Positions 25,780 to 35,042 of a stretch of 64,000 nucleotides of DNA are shown in pieces (position 1 is the stretch's first letter; each line of letters begins with the position of its first letter). This DNA is from Brachybacterium ginsengisoli (GTDB lineage Bacteria; Actinomycetota; Actinomycetes; Actinomycetales; Dermabacteraceae). The notes under the pieces were generated by a model. The model did not search any database. It saw only the letters and a program-made list of their open reading frames with translations, and had not been told where the DNA came from. Location: the NCBI RefSeq assembly GCF_002407065.1, contig NZ_CP023564.1:3658001-3722000 (forward strand), written 5' to 3'. The position numbers were made by a program, and so were the translations under genes.

Positions 25780-27105
25780 ATGACCATCGACAAGCTTTCC
25801 CGCCGTTCCCTACTGGGGGCCACCGCCGGCCTCTCCGCCCTCACCCTCGCCGCCTGCGGGACCTCCGGACCCGGCGGCGCCGGGGGCGGCGGCGGGGACG
25901 GCGCCACCTACTGGGCCCTCTCCGGAGAGCCCAACGAGAAGATCTACGGCGACGCCGTGGATGCCTTCAACGAGGGCGACCAGGGCAGCGTCGAGGTCAC
26001 CTTCTTCCAGAACGACGCCTACAAGCAGAAGATCCGCACCGCGATCGGCGCGGGCGAGGCGCCCACGATCATCTACGGCTGGGGAGGCGGCGGTCTGCGC
26101 ACCTACGCCGAGGAGTCGCAGGTCCTGGACGTCACCTCGTGGCTCGAGGAGAACGCCGACTACAAGAACCGCTTCGTGGAGTCCGTGTGGGACGCCGCGA
26201 CGGTCGACGACAAGATCTACGCCCTCCCCCAGGGCGCGACCCAGCCGATCATCCTGTTCCACAACAAGAAGGTGCTCGGGGACATCGGCGCCGAGGCGCC
26301 GGAGACCTGGGAGGACCTCCTGGGCGTGGTCGAGAAGGCGAAGTCCGCGGGCATCGCCCCGATCTCCCTCGCCGGCCAGTCCCGCTGGACCTCGATGATG
26401 TGGCTGGAGTACCTGCTGGACCGCGTGGGCGGGCCCGAGGTGTTCGCCAGGATCGCCGCCGGCGACAAGGAGGCGTGGCTCGACGACGCCGTCGTCGCGA
26501 TGGGCGAGAAGGTGCACGAGCTGCTCGAGGTGCAGGCCTTCGCCGACGGCTTCGAGTCCATGGCCGCCGACTCCAACACGGACCAGGCCCTGCTCTGGAC
26601 CGACCAGGCCGCCCTCATGCTCCACGGCGGCTGGACCTTCGGCAGCATGAAGGCCAGCGGCGGCGAGTTCGTCTCCGGCGGCAACCTCGGCTTCAGCCCG
26701 TTCCCCACGATCGACGGCGGCAAGGGCGAGCTGAAGAACCTCGTCGGCAACCCCTGCAACTACCTGTCGCTCTCCTCCGCCGCGGAGGACGAGGCCCTCG
26801 AGGTCGCAAAGGCTTTCCTCAAGGACGGGGCGATGTCCGACCAGGTCGCCTCCGACCTCATCGCCGCCGGCTCCGTCCCGGTCATCACCGGCCAGGACGA
26901 TGCCCTCGCGGCGAGCGAGGACGCGGAGTACCTCCAGTGGGTCTACTCCTCGATCCAGGACGCCCCGGCGTTCACGCAGTCCTGGGACCAGGCCCTGCAG
27001 CCCACCGATGCCGAGACCCTGCTGGTGAACACCGAGCAGCTCTTCCTCGGCTCGATCACCCCGGAGCAGTTCGCCGAGAACATGAGCACCGGCAAGGGGG
27101 CCTGA
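25780..27105 (+). CDS. MalE-type sugar-binding lipoprotein
   Basis: A 441-residue extracellular solute-binding protein of the classical cluster-1 (MalE/BxlE-like) size. It has a twin-arginine start (LSRRSLLGAT), a lipobox LAAC, then a Gly-rich linker. AGGAGAAGG precedes the ATG. First gene of an operon with two permeases and divergent from the GH3-GH10 pair, a layout seen in actinobacterial BxlEFG xylobiose or CebEFG cellobiose loci. Ligand inferred; downstream ThuA and oxidoreductase genes leave a trehalose-like or other disaccharide possible. Confidence 0.92.
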   Translation: MTIDKLSRRSLLGATAGLSALTLAACGTSGPGGAGGGGGDGATYWALSGEPNEKIYGDAVDAFNEGDQGSVEVTFFQNDAYKQKIRTAIGAGEAPTIIYGWGGGGLRTYAEESQVLDVTSWLEENADYKNRFVESVWDAATVDDKIYALPQGATQPIILFHNKKVLGDIGAEAPETWEDLLGVVEKAKSAGIAPISLAGQSRWTSMMWLEYLLDRVGGPEVFARIAAGDKEAWLDDAVVAMGEKVHELLEVQAFADGFESMAADSNTDQALLWTDQAALMLHGGWTFGSMKASGGEFVSGGNLGFSPFPTIDGGKGELKNLVGNPCNYLSLSSAAEDEALEVAKAFLKDGAMSDQVASDLIAAGSVPVITGQDDALAASEDAEYLQWVYSSIQDAPAFTQSWDQALQPTDAETLLVNTEQLFLGSITPEQFAENMSTGKGA

Positions 27106-27107
27106 GC

Positions 27108-28082
27108 ATGACGGCTCTGTCCGAGGAGCCCGCAGTCCCCGCCGCCGGGCCGGTGGCCGAGCGCACGGAATCCGCGCGCTCGGCCCCGACGGCCCGACGG
27201 TCCCGCAAGGACCGGGTGAAGACCTCTCATCTCCTCTTCGTGCTCCCGGCGCTGCTCTTCTTCGCGGTGTTCGCACTGCTGCCGCTGGTGGGCGTCGTGG
27301 CGCTCTCCTTCACCAGCTGGAACGGGATCGGCGCGATCCAGTTCACCGGGCTGACCAGCTGGGCGGAGGCGCTCGGGCGCTCCACCACCTGGCACGGGCT
27401 CCTCCTCGTGCTGCTCATGATCGTGGCGACCTGGCTGCTGCAGACCCCGATGAGCATCCTGCTGGGCGCGTTCCTGGCGGGTCCGCAGAAGTACCGCAAC
27501 GTGCTCGCGATCCTGTACTTCCTGCCCCTGCTGCTCTCCTCCGCGGCGATCGCGATCACCTTCAAGTCGCTGCTGGATCCCAACTTCGGCCTCGCCAACG
27601 GGCTGGACATGCCGATCCTCAAGCAGAACTGGCTGGGCGACTCCGTGCTGGTCTGGGTGGTGCTGCTGTTCATCATCGCGTGGCAGTTCATCCCCTTCCA
27701 CACCCTGATCTATCAGGGTGCGGTGCGGCAGATCCCCCGCTCGATGTACGAGGCGGCGGAGATCGACGGCGCCGGCCGCGTGCGGCAGTTCTTCTCGATC
27801 ACCCTGCCCCAGCTGAAGTTCACCCTGATCACCAGCTCGACCCTGATGGTGGTGGGCGCCCTGACCTACTTCGACATCATCTTCGTGCTCACCCAGGGCG
27901 GGCCGGGCGTCGCGACCCGCATCCTGCCCCTGGACATGTACCTCACCGGCTTCCGCGGCAACGAGATGGGCGTCGCCAGCGCCCTCGCCGTGATGCTCGT
28001 GGTCCTCGGCCTGGGGCTCGCCCTCGGCGTGCAGCGGCTCGGCGGCAAGGACTCCGCCGCCAGCCAGATGGAAGGAGCCTGA
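27108..28082 (+). CDS. ABC sugar importer permease, MalF/UgpA type
   Basis: A 324-residue permease with a charged N-terminal tail and six membrane helices. The EAA loop is EAAEIDGAGRVRQFFSITLPQ. It starts two bases after the binding-protein stop. No close ribosome site is seen beyond the end of the previous gene, so translation is probably coupled. Forms the channel with the next gene product. Confidence 0.94.
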   Translation: MTALSEEPAVPAAGPVAERTESARSAPTARRSRKDRVKTSHLLFVLPALLFFAVFALLPLVGVVALSFTSWNGIGAIQFTGLTSWAEALGRSTTWHGLLLVLLMIVATWLLQTPMSILLGAFLAGPQKYRNVLAILYFLPLLLSSAAIAITFKSLLDPNFGLANGLDMPILKQNWLGDSVLVWVVLLFIIAWQFIPFHTLIYQGAVRQIPRSMYEAAEIDGAGRVRQFFSITLPQLKFTLITSSTLMVVGALTYFDIIFVLTQGGPGVATRILPLDMYLTGFRGNEMGVASALAVMLVVLGLGLALGVQRLGGKDSAASQMEGA

Positions 28083-28083
28083 C

Positions 28084-28896
28084 ATGAAGCGCAACTGGAT
28101 AGGCGGCGCCTTCGGCTGGCTGTGGCTCGCCGTCGTACTGCTCCCGATCTACTTCGTGCTCATCACGAGCGTCAAGTCGATCTCCACCTACTTCGGCTCC
28201 AACCCGGTGCTGCCCTCGCTCCCGCTGGCGTTCGAGAACATCACCGCGGTGCTCGAGGCGGACTTCACCCTGTACCTGCTCAACAGCGTGCTGGTCGCGG
28301 TGGGCACCGTGATCCCGCTGGTGCTGATGGCCTTCATGGCCAGCTACTCCCTGGTGCGCGGGACCCGCCGGGTGTTCGGCCCGATGCGGAGCCTGTTCCT
28401 GCTGGGCCTGGCGATCCCGGTGCAGGCCACGATCGTGCCGATCTACCTCATGATCATCCGGCTGCGGATGTACGACTCCCTGGCCGCGCTGATGATCCCC
28501 GCGATCGCCTTCGGCCTGCCGCTGAGCATCCTGATCATCTCGAACTCGCTGCGGGACGTCCCCAAGGAGCTCTTCGAGGCGATGGACGTCGACGGCTCCA
28601 CGGAGTGGCAGAAGATGTGGCGCCTCGCCTTCCCGATCGTGCGCCCCGCGCTCGTGACGGTCGCCGTCTATCAGGCGCTGATGTCCTGGAACGGCTTCCT
28701 GTTCCCGCTGATCCTGACCCAGAGTCCTGACAAACGCACCCTTCCCCTGGCACTGTGGAGCTTCCAGGGCGAGTACGCGACGAACGTCCCCGTCGTCATG
28801 GCCGCCGTCGTCCTCTCCTCGATCCCGATCGTCATCCTGTACGCCTTCGGTCGTCGCTACCTGGTCAGCGGCATGACCGCCGGCTCGGGCAAGTGA
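28084..28896 (+). CDS. ABC sugar importer permease, MalG/UgpE type
   Basis: A 270-residue six-helix permease with EAA loop FEAMDVDGSTEWQKMWRLAFP and the conserved end LVSGMTAGSGK. It begins one base after the previous stop with GGAGCC upstream. It completes the importer; an ATP-hydrolysing subunit is missing from the window. Confidence 0.94.
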   Translation: MKRNWIGGAFGWLWLAVVLLPIYFVLITSVKSISTYFGSNPVLPSLPLAFENITAVLEADFTLYLLNSVLVAVGTVIPLVLMAFMASYSLVRGTRRVFGPMRSLFLLGLAIPVQATIVPIYLMIIRLRMYDSLAALMIPAIAFGLPLSILIISNSLRDVPKELFEAMDVDGSTEWQKMWRLAFPIVRPALVTVAVYQALMSWNGFLFPLILTQSPDKRTLPLALWSFQGEYATNVPVVMAAVVLSSIPIVILYAFGRRYLVSGMTAGSGK

Positions 28897-28951
28897 GCCC
28901 GGGATCGCCCTGCCCTGCACCACCACCGCACCACCCATCCTCCGAGGAGTC

Positions 28952-30184
28952 GTGAGACCCGCAGTGACCACCCCTTCCGCGCCCGCCCGCCCGCTCCGCA
29001 TCGGCATGGTCGGCTACGGCTTCATGGGCGCCGCCCATTCACATGCCTGGCGCACCGCCCACCGCTTCTTCGACCTTCCGCTCACCCCCGAGCTGCGCAC
29101 GCTCGCCGGGCGCACCGAGTCCTCGCTCCTCGCCGCGGCCGAGCGCTACGGCTTCGCGCAGACCACCACCCGGTGGCAGGACCTCCTCGAGGATCCCGAG
29201 ATCGACGTCATCGACATCTGCACCCCCGGTGACACCCACTTCGAGATCGCGATGGCCGCCCTCGCCGCCGGCAAGCACGTCCTGTGCGAGAAGCCGCTCG
29301 CGAACTCCGTGGAGGAGTCCGAGCAGATGACCGCCGCCGCCATCGAGGCGCGCGCCCAGGGCGTGCGGAGCATCTGCGGGTTCTCCTACCGCCGCACCCC
29401 CGCGCTCGCCTATGCCCGCCAGCTCGTGGCCGAGGGCGCCGTGGGCGAGATCCGCCAGATCCGCGCCCAGTACCTGCAGGACTGGCTCTCCGACGCCGAC
29501 GCCCCGATGACCTGGCGCCTGGACAAGGAGAAGGCGGGCTCCGGGGCGCTCGGCGACATCGGCGCGCACATCATCGACCTCGCCCAGTGGATCTCCGGCC
29601 AGCGGATCTCCTCCGTCTCCGGGACCCTGGAGACCGTGGTGCCGACGCGCCCCGCCGCCGGCGACTTGCAGGGCCTCGGCGGCAAGGGCGACACCTCCGG
29701 CGAGCGCCAGGACGTCACGGTGGACGATGTCGCCCTGTTCACCGGCCGCTTCGAGTCCGGTGTGCTCGGCTCCTTCGAGGCGACCCGCATGGCCCAGGGC
29801 CGCAAGAACGCGATGCGCGTGGAGATCAACGGCTCGGCCGGCGCCGTCGCCTTCGACTTCGAGCGCATGAACGAGCTCGAGATCTACGACGCGACCACCC
29901 CCGCGGGCCGTCAGGGCTTCACCCGTGTCCTCACCACCGAGCCCGAGCACCCCTACGCCGCGAACTGGTGGCCCACCGGCCACGGCCTCGGCTACGAGCA
30001 CACCTTCACCCACCAGATCGCGGACCTCGTCACCGCGATCGGTGAGGGCACCGACCCCTCGCCCTCGTTCGAGGAGGCGCTGCAGGTCCAGCGCGTCCTC
30101 GCCGCCGTCGAGACCAGCGCCGCCGACGGCAGCAGCTGGACCAGCACCGACCCCCAGAGCAGCACCCAGGAGACTTCCCGATGA
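28952..30184 (+). CDS. Gfo/Idh/MocA-family oxidoreductase
   Basis: A 410-residue NAD(P)-dependent sugar oxidoreductase. The Rossmann motif is IGMVGYGFMGAAHSHAW, followed by the family signature CEKPLANS and the central GDIGAHIIDLAQW segment with the expected active-site aspartate and histidine. Two GTG starts are possible: 28952, two bases after GAGGAG, and 28964, fourteen bases after it. The stop overlaps the ThuA start as ATGA. Its size (about 390-410) matches ThuB-like enzymes working with ThuA. Probably oxidises the imported glycoside; substrate not determinable. Confidence 0.88.
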   Translation: MRPAVTTPSAPARPLRIGMVGYGFMGAAHSHAWRTAHRFFDLPLTPELRTLAGRTESSLLAAAERYGFAQTTTRWQDLLEDPEIDVIDICTPGDTHFEIAMAALAAGKHVLCEKPLANSVEESEQMTAAAIEARAQGVRSICGFSYRRTPALAYARQLVAEGAVGEIRQIRAQYLQDWLSDADAPMTWRLDKEKAGSGALGDIGAHIIDLAQWISGQRISSVSGTLETVVPTRPAAGDLQGLGGKGDTSGERQDVTVDDVALFTGRFESGVLGSFEATRMAQGRKNAMRVEINGSAGAVAFDFERMNELEIYDATTPAGRQGFTRVLTTEPEHPYAANWWPTGHGLGYEHTFTHQIADLVTAIGEGTDPSPSFEEALQVQRVLAAVETSAADGSSWTSTDPQSSTQETSR

Positions 30185-30939
30185 CCACCCCCCGCACCTG
30201 CCTCGTCGTCCGCGGCGGCTGGGACGGCCACCAGCCCATCGAGGCGACCGACCTCTTCCTCCCCTTCCTCGAGGAGAACGGGTTCTCGGTGCGCATCGAG
30301 GACTCCCCCGCGATCTACGCCGACGCCGAGTACATGGCCACGGTCGACCTCATCGTCCAGTGCAACACCATGAACACGATCGAGCGTCCCCAGTTCGAGG
30401 GCCTGCGCGCCGCGATCGAGGCCGGCACCGGCATGGCCGGCTGGCACGGCGGCATCGCCGACAGCTACCGCAACGAGTCGGACTACCTCACCCTGATCGG
30501 CGGCCAGTTCGGCTGCCACCCGGGCAAGCACCCCGATGAGCGCACGGGCGAGCAGGCGGACAACTACGTCCCGTACACGGTGACCATGGAGCCGTCGGCC
30601 GCCTCGCACTACATCACCGAGGGCATCAGCGACTACGACCTGGTCACCGAGCAGTACTGGGTCCTCGCGGACGACTACTGCGACGTCCTCGCGACCACCA
30701 CCCAGAAGGTGCGCGAGTGGGATCCGTGGACCCGCGAGATCACCTCGCCGGCCCTGTGGACCCGCCAGTGGGGGCAGGGGCGCATCTTCGTCTCCACGCC
30801 CGGCCACCGCGTCGAGGTCCTCGAGGACCCCAACGTCCGCACCGTCATCGAGCGCGGCATGCTCTGGGCCGCGCGCGGTTCCGAGCAGCCCTACGGCGAC
30901 CACGGCCGCCCCGCAGTCACGAAGGAGTCCTCCCTGTGA
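30181..30939 (+). CDS. ThuA-domain protein
   Basis: A 252-residue protein of the ThuA-like family, a glutamine-amidotransferase-like fold linked to trehalose and other disaccharide catabolism. Characteristic segments are VVRGGWDGHQP, GTGMAGWHGGIADSYR, GGQFGCHPG and the late GRIFVSTPGH. ATGA overlap with the gene before and GTGA overlap with the gene after imply strict co-translation with two oxidoreductases. In rhizobia ThuA/ThuB produce 3-keto-trehalose; a similar keto-sugar step is likely here. Confidence 0.88.
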   Translation: MTTPRTCLVVRGGWDGHQPIEATDLFLPFLEENGFSVRIEDSPAIYADAEYMATVDLIVQCNTMNTIERPQFEGLRAAIEAGTGMAGWHGGIADSYRNESDYLTLIGGQFGCHPGKHPDERTGEQADNYVPYTVTMEPSAASHYITEGISDYDLVTEQYWVLADDYCDVLATTTQKVREWDPWTREITSPALWTRQWGQGRIFVSTPGHRVEVLEDPNVRTVIERGMLWAARGSEQPYGDHGRPAVTKESSL

Positions 30940-32024
30940 AGATCGGCATGATCGGCTGCGGAGTCATCTCGCAGCAGTACCTCAAGAGCTTCGACCAGCT
31001 GCCGGACGTGGAGCTGGTGGCCGTCGCGGATCTGGACCCCGCGCGCGCCGCCGCCGCCGCGGAGGGCCGTGAGGGCGTGCGCGCCCTCACCGTCGACGAG
31101 CTCATCGCCGACTCCGAGGTCGACACCGTCCTGAACCTCACCATCCCCGCGGCGCACGCCGACGTGGACCTCCGCGCGATCGCGGCGGGCAAGAACGTCT
31201 ACTCGGAGAAGCCGTTCGCGGTCACCACCGAGGAGGGCGCCGAGGTGCTGGTCGCCGCGCAGGCCGCGGGCGTGCTCGTGGGCTCCGCACCGGACACGGT
31301 GCTCGGCACCGGCACCCAGACCGCCCGGACCGCTATCGACGACGGCGTGATCGGCATCCCGACCGCGGCGACCGCGATCATGGTCTGCCCCGGCCACGAG
31401 CGCTGGCACCCGCAGCCGGACTTCTACTACGTGCCCGGCGGCGGCCCGCTGCTGGACATGGGCCCGTACTACATCCACGCCCTGGTCACGCTGCTGGGGC
31501 CGGTCTCCTCGGTGATCGGTGCGGCCAGCCGTCCGCACGCCGAGCGCACCATCGGCTCCGGGCCGCGGGCCGGGGAGAAGATCCCGGTCTCCACCGACAC
31601 CCACGTCACCGGCGTGCTGGTGCACGAGAGCGGCGTGCTCTCCACCCTGGTGATGAGCTTCGACGCGGTCGCCACCTCGGCGCACCCGATCGAGGTCCAC
31701 GGCACCGAGGGCACCCTCGCGGTCCCGGATCCCAACCACTTCTCCGGCGAGGTCTCCGTGCGCCGGCTGGGCGGCGAGGGCTGGGAGGCCCTGCCGGTGT
31801 CCGGCGGCTACGAGGACTCCGGTCGCGGCGTGGGCCTGCAGGACATGGCCGTGCGCGGTCCGGAGCTGCGGGCCAGCGGCGAGCTGGGCCAGCACGTGCT
31901 CGAGGTGATGAACGCGGTCCTCGAGTCCGCGCACGGCGGCACCCGGATCGAGATCGCCAGCAGCGTGGCACGCCCCGAGGCCGTGCCGCTGACCGCGAAC
32001 GACGCGGCCGCCGCAGCCCTCTGA
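30936..32024 (+). CDS. Gfo/Idh/MocA-family oxidoreductase
   Basis: A 362-residue dehydrogenase beginning at GTG 30936, inside the ThuA stop (GTGA), with AAGGAG upstream. The N-terminal Rossmann motif IGMIGCGVISQQYL and SEKPFAV identify the family. GGGPLLDMGPYYIHAL supplies the catalytic-region motif. It differs clearly from the copies at 28952 and 32134, so the three probably act on different intermediates rather than being recent duplicates. A large hairpin follows its stop. Confidence 0.9.
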   Translation: MKIGMIGCGVISQQYLKSFDQLPDVELVAVADLDPARAAAAAEGREGVRALTVDELIADSEVDTVLNLTIPAAHADVDLRAIAAGKNVYSEKPFAVTTEEGAEVLVAAQAAGVLVGSAPDTVLGTGTQTARTAIDDGVIGIPTAATAIMVCPGHERWHPQPDFYYVPGGGPLLDMGPYYIHALVTLLGPVSSVIGAASRPHAERTIGSGPRAGEKIPVSTDTHVTGVLVHESGVLSTLVMSFDAVATSAHPIEVHGTEGTLAVPDPNHFSGEVSVRRLGGEGWEALPVSGGYEDSGRGVGLQDMAVRGPELRASGELGQHVLEVMNAVLESAHGGTRIEIASSVARPEAVPLTANDAAAAAL

Positions 32025-32030
32025 CACGCC

Positions 32031-32079
32031 CCGTCGGCCGGGGCCGTCGACCGATCGGATCGACGGCCCCGGCCGACGG
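32031..32079. terminator. Very long GC hairpin
   Basis: A perfect 20-bp stem (32031-32050 against 32060-32079) with loop CCGATCGGA, itself partly palindromic, begins six bases after the oxidoreductase stop. No T tract follows. It probably ends or strongly reduces transcription of the importer-ThuA operon before the next gene. Confidence 0.7.
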
Positions 32080-32133
32080 GCACCGCACGTCCCCGCACCG
32101 CTTCCCGCACCCCAGGCTCAGGAGCCACCCCTC

Positions 32134-33291
32134 ATGCTCTCCGTCGGCATCATCGGCACCGGCAACATCTCCCGCGCACATGTGAACGCCTACCTCGGCT
32201 TCCCGGAGGAGGTGAGGATCGTGGCGCTGGCCGACACCGCCGCGGGCAAGGCCGAGGCGGCGCGCGCCGAGCACGGCCTGGACGAGGCGCGGGCGTACGA
32301 CGACCCGGCGGCGATGCTCGCCGACGAGCAGCTCGACCTGGTCTCGATCGCGACGCCGCCGAGCACCCACTGCCCGCTCACCGTGGCGGCCCTCGAGGCC
32401 GGCGTGAACGTGATCGTCGAGAAGCCGATGGCGCCCTCCCTCGAGGAGTGCGACCGGATGCTCGAGGCGCAGGAGCGCTCCGGGAAGCTGCTCTCGGTGG
32501 TGGCCCAGAACCGCTTCCGCGATGACATGGCGCGTCTGAAGGCCGTGCTGGACAGCGAGCGGATCGGCCGCGTGACCCATGCCCGGATCGCCTCGGAGTG
32601 GTGGCGCGGGCTGTCCTACTACGACCTGTGGTGGCGCGGCACCTGGGAGTCCGAGGGCGGCGGTCCCACCCTGAACCACGCGATCCACCACCTCGACCTC
32701 ACCCTGTGGCTGCTGGGCAGGCCGCAGGCGGTCGCGGCGATGATGACCAATGCCGCGCACCACAACGCCGAGGTCGAGGACCTCTCGGTCGCGATCCTGC
32801 AGTACGAGCGGGGGCTGGCCGAGCTGACCAGCTCGGTGGTCCACCACGGCGAGCAGCAGCAGATCGTGATCCAGGGCGAGCACGCCCGGATCTCGCAGCC
32901 CTGGGAGGTGGCCGCCGAGACCGCGCGGCCCAACGGCTTCCCCGCCGAGGGCGGGAACGCGGAGCTCGCCGCCGAGCTCGAGGCCCTCGCCGCGGATCAT
33001 CAGCCGCTGGCCCGCACCGGTCATGCCGGGCAGCTCGGTGATGTGATCGCCGCGCTCGCCGAGGGGCGCCCTCCGCTCATCGACGGCGAGGCCGGCAAGC
33101 GGGCGATCGAGCTGGTCACGGCGATCTATGCGGCCGCGATCGAGCGCCGCACCATCGACCTTCCGATCGCTCCTGAGGACCCCTGGTACCGCAGCGGCAC
33201 GCTCGTGGAGCGGGCACCGCACTTCTTCGAGAAGACCGCCTCGGTCTCCTCGCAGGACGGCGACATCGACCTGGGCCCGTCCTCCCGCTGA
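32134..33291 (+). CDS. Gfo/Idh/MocA-family oxidoreductase
   Basis: A 385-residue enzyme with VGIIGTGNISRAHV at the nucleotide site, VEKPMAPS and the GGGPTLNHAIHHLDL catalytic segment. CAGGAG precedes the ATG. It sits after the long hairpin and 110 bases from the previous gene, so it may be read through at a lower level or have its own promoter. Likely an additional step in the same keto-sugar pathway. Confidence 0.9.
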   Translation: MLSVGIIGTGNISRAHVNAYLGFPEEVRIVALADTAAGKAEAARAEHGLDEARAYDDPAAMLADEQLDLVSIATPPSTHCPLTVAALEAGVNVIVEKPMAPSLEECDRMLEAQERSGKLLSVVAQNRFRDDMARLKAVLDSERIGRVTHARIASEWWRGLSYYDLWWRGTWESEGGGPTLNHAIHHLDLTLWLLGRPQAVAAMMTNAAHHNAEVEDLSVAILQYERGLAELTSSVVHHGEQQQIVIQGEHARISQPWEVAAETARPNGFPAEGGNAELAAELEALAADHQPLARTGHAGQLGDVIAALAEGRPPLIDGEAGKRAIELVTAIYAAAIERRTIDLPIAPEDPWYRSGTLVERAPHFFEKTASVSSQDGDIDLGPSSR

Positions 33292-33310
33292 CCCGGATCG
33301 GGCGGCCCGG

Positions 33311-34882
33311 TCAGAGGTTCCAGAGCACGGGGACCAGCAGGATCTTCACGACGATCGAGAAGGCGAAGAGCGTCGCGTAGGCGGCCTCGATGCGGTCGTC
33401 GGCCCGTCGGGCACCGGCCGCCTCGAGCACCGCCGGCTGGCCGAGGAACCCGGCGACCGCGCCCGCGGCGCGCGGGGCGGAGAGGTCCAGCACCCAGCGC
33501 CCGGCGATCACCAGTGCCAGGCAGCTCAGCGCCGAGACGGCCGCGGCGAGCACCGCCGCACGCCAGGCCGTGGGCGAGGCGAGCATCGCGGCGACCTCGG
33601 GCCCGGCGGTGAGGCCGAGACCGGCGAGGAACAGCAGCAGCCCCAGCTGGCGCAAGGTGCGGTTCGCGCTGCCCGGCAGCGCCCACACCACCGGGCCCGT
33701 GCGACGCAGGGCCCCCAGCACCATGCCCACCAGGAGCGGGCCGGCGGCCGGTCCCAGCGCGAAGCTGCCGCCGCCGGGCATCGGCAGGGTCACCAGGCCG
33801 AGGGCAACGCCGAGCACCAGGCCGAGGCCCAGGGAGAGCACGTCGAGCTCGCCGGCCTTGCGGTCCGAGTCGCCGAGGAAGGTGTGGACGGCGTCGAGGC
33901 GGCGGCGGTCCACCACCACCGCGATCCGGTCCCCGGGCTCCAGCACGAGGTCGTCCCGGGCGAGGAGCTCGAGGTCGCCGCGCCGCACCCGGGTGACCAC
34001 CGCGCCGAAGCGCACCGGCAGGTTCAGCTCGGCGATCGAGCGGGAGGCGAGGTCCGGGTTGGAGACGGTGAGGCGGGTGAACTCCACCAGGGAGCGGTCA
34101 TGGGCGACGTGCCGGTCGCTGGTCTCGCCGAGCTCCGCGGTCACCTCCTCGACCTGGTCGGGCATGCCGACGGCGACCACCTCGTCCCCGGCCAGGAGGT
34201 CCTCGCCCGGCACGATCACCCGCACCGTCCCCTCCCGGCGCAGGTAGGAGAAGCGCACGCGCTGCTCGTGCCACTGGGGCACATCGCGCAGGTTCACGTC
34301 CTTCGCCACGCGCACCGTGCGGGAGGACAAGCTGGTGCCCGCCAGGGCCGGGGTGTCCTTCCGGCCCGGCCAGGCGCGGGTGACGATGCTGGAGACCAGC
34401 ACGATGCCCACGATCACGCCGATGGGATACCCGAAGGAGTAGCCGACCGACGGTCCGGCGGTCCCGGTCAGACGGGCGGCGGCGTCGAGGGCCGGGGCGG
34501 CGGTGAGGGCACCGGTGAACAGGCCCAGGGACAGATCCCGTTCCAGACCCAGCGCCCCGCCGAGCAGCAGGGTGAGGGCAGCGGCGATGACCGTGCCGAG
34601 GGTGGCCGCCGCCAGCAGCGGCAGCTGACGGTTCAGGGTGCCGAAGAACGTGGCCCCGGCGGAGATCCCGACGGTGTAGACGAACAGCGCCAGTCCCAGG
34701 GTCTGCACGATCTCCATCCCGGCGCCGAGGTGCGGGGCGAGCGCGGAGAGGAGGAGCCCGGTGAACAGGGCCCCCGCGGCGCCCAGTCGGATCCTGCCGA
34801 AGGGGATCGCCCCGAGCAGCGCGCCGGAGGCGACGACCAGGAAGAGCGTGAGGAGCGGGCTCCCCTCGAGCGCATCGATCAC
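33311..34882 (-). CDS. AspT/YidE/YbjL-family membrane transporter
   Basis: A 523-residue protein with the duplicated AspT-YidE-YbjL architecture: about five helices, a cytoplasmic middle of two TrkA-C/RCK-like domains (about 190-350, with VIVPGEDLLAGDEVVAVG and DDLVLEPGDRIAVVV), then five more helices. GTGISAG-like and GxP motifs of this family appear as YTVGISAGATFF and GYPIGV. A GTG start at 34882 follows GGAAAGG. Some relatives exchange aspartate for alanine, most have no assigned substrate. Convergent with the oxidoreductase gene. Confidence 0.88.
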   Translation of the reverse strand: MIDALEGSPLLTLFLVVASGALLGAIPFGRIRLGAAGALFTGLLLSALAPHLGAGMEIVQTLGLALFVYTVGISAGATFFGTLNRQLPLLAAATLGTVIAAALTLLLGGALGLERDLSLGLFTGALTAAPALDAAARLTGTAGPSVGYSFGYPIGVIVGIVLVSSIVTRAWPGRKDTPALAGTSLSSRTVRVAKDVNLRDVPQWHEQRVRFSYLRREGTVRVIVPGEDLLAGDEVVAVGMPDQVEEVTAELGETSDRHVAHDRSLVEFTRLTVSNPDLASRSIAELNLPVRFGAVVTRVRRGDLELLARDDLVLEPGDRIAVVVDRRRLDAVHTFLGDSDRKAGELDVLSLGLGLVLGVALGLVTLPMPGGGSFALGPAAGPLLVGMVLGALRRTGPVVWALPGSANRTLRQLGLLLFLAGLGLTAGPEVAAMLASPTAWRAAVLAAAVSALSCLALVIAGRWVLDLSAPRAAGAVAGFLGQPAVLEAAGARRADDRIEAAYATLFAFSIVVKILLVPVLWNL

Positions 34883-35042
34883 GGTGGCCTTTCCCGTGCC
34901 CGCGGCGGGCACCGGGTCCGGACGCGGTGTGCGCGAGCACCGCAGTGTGGAGTCCAACCACGATAGACCCGGCCCGGCGCTCGGACCTCACCGAGTTGCG
35001 CCAGGTCACGACCTCGTCCTGGCACGGCAGGACACGATGGGC

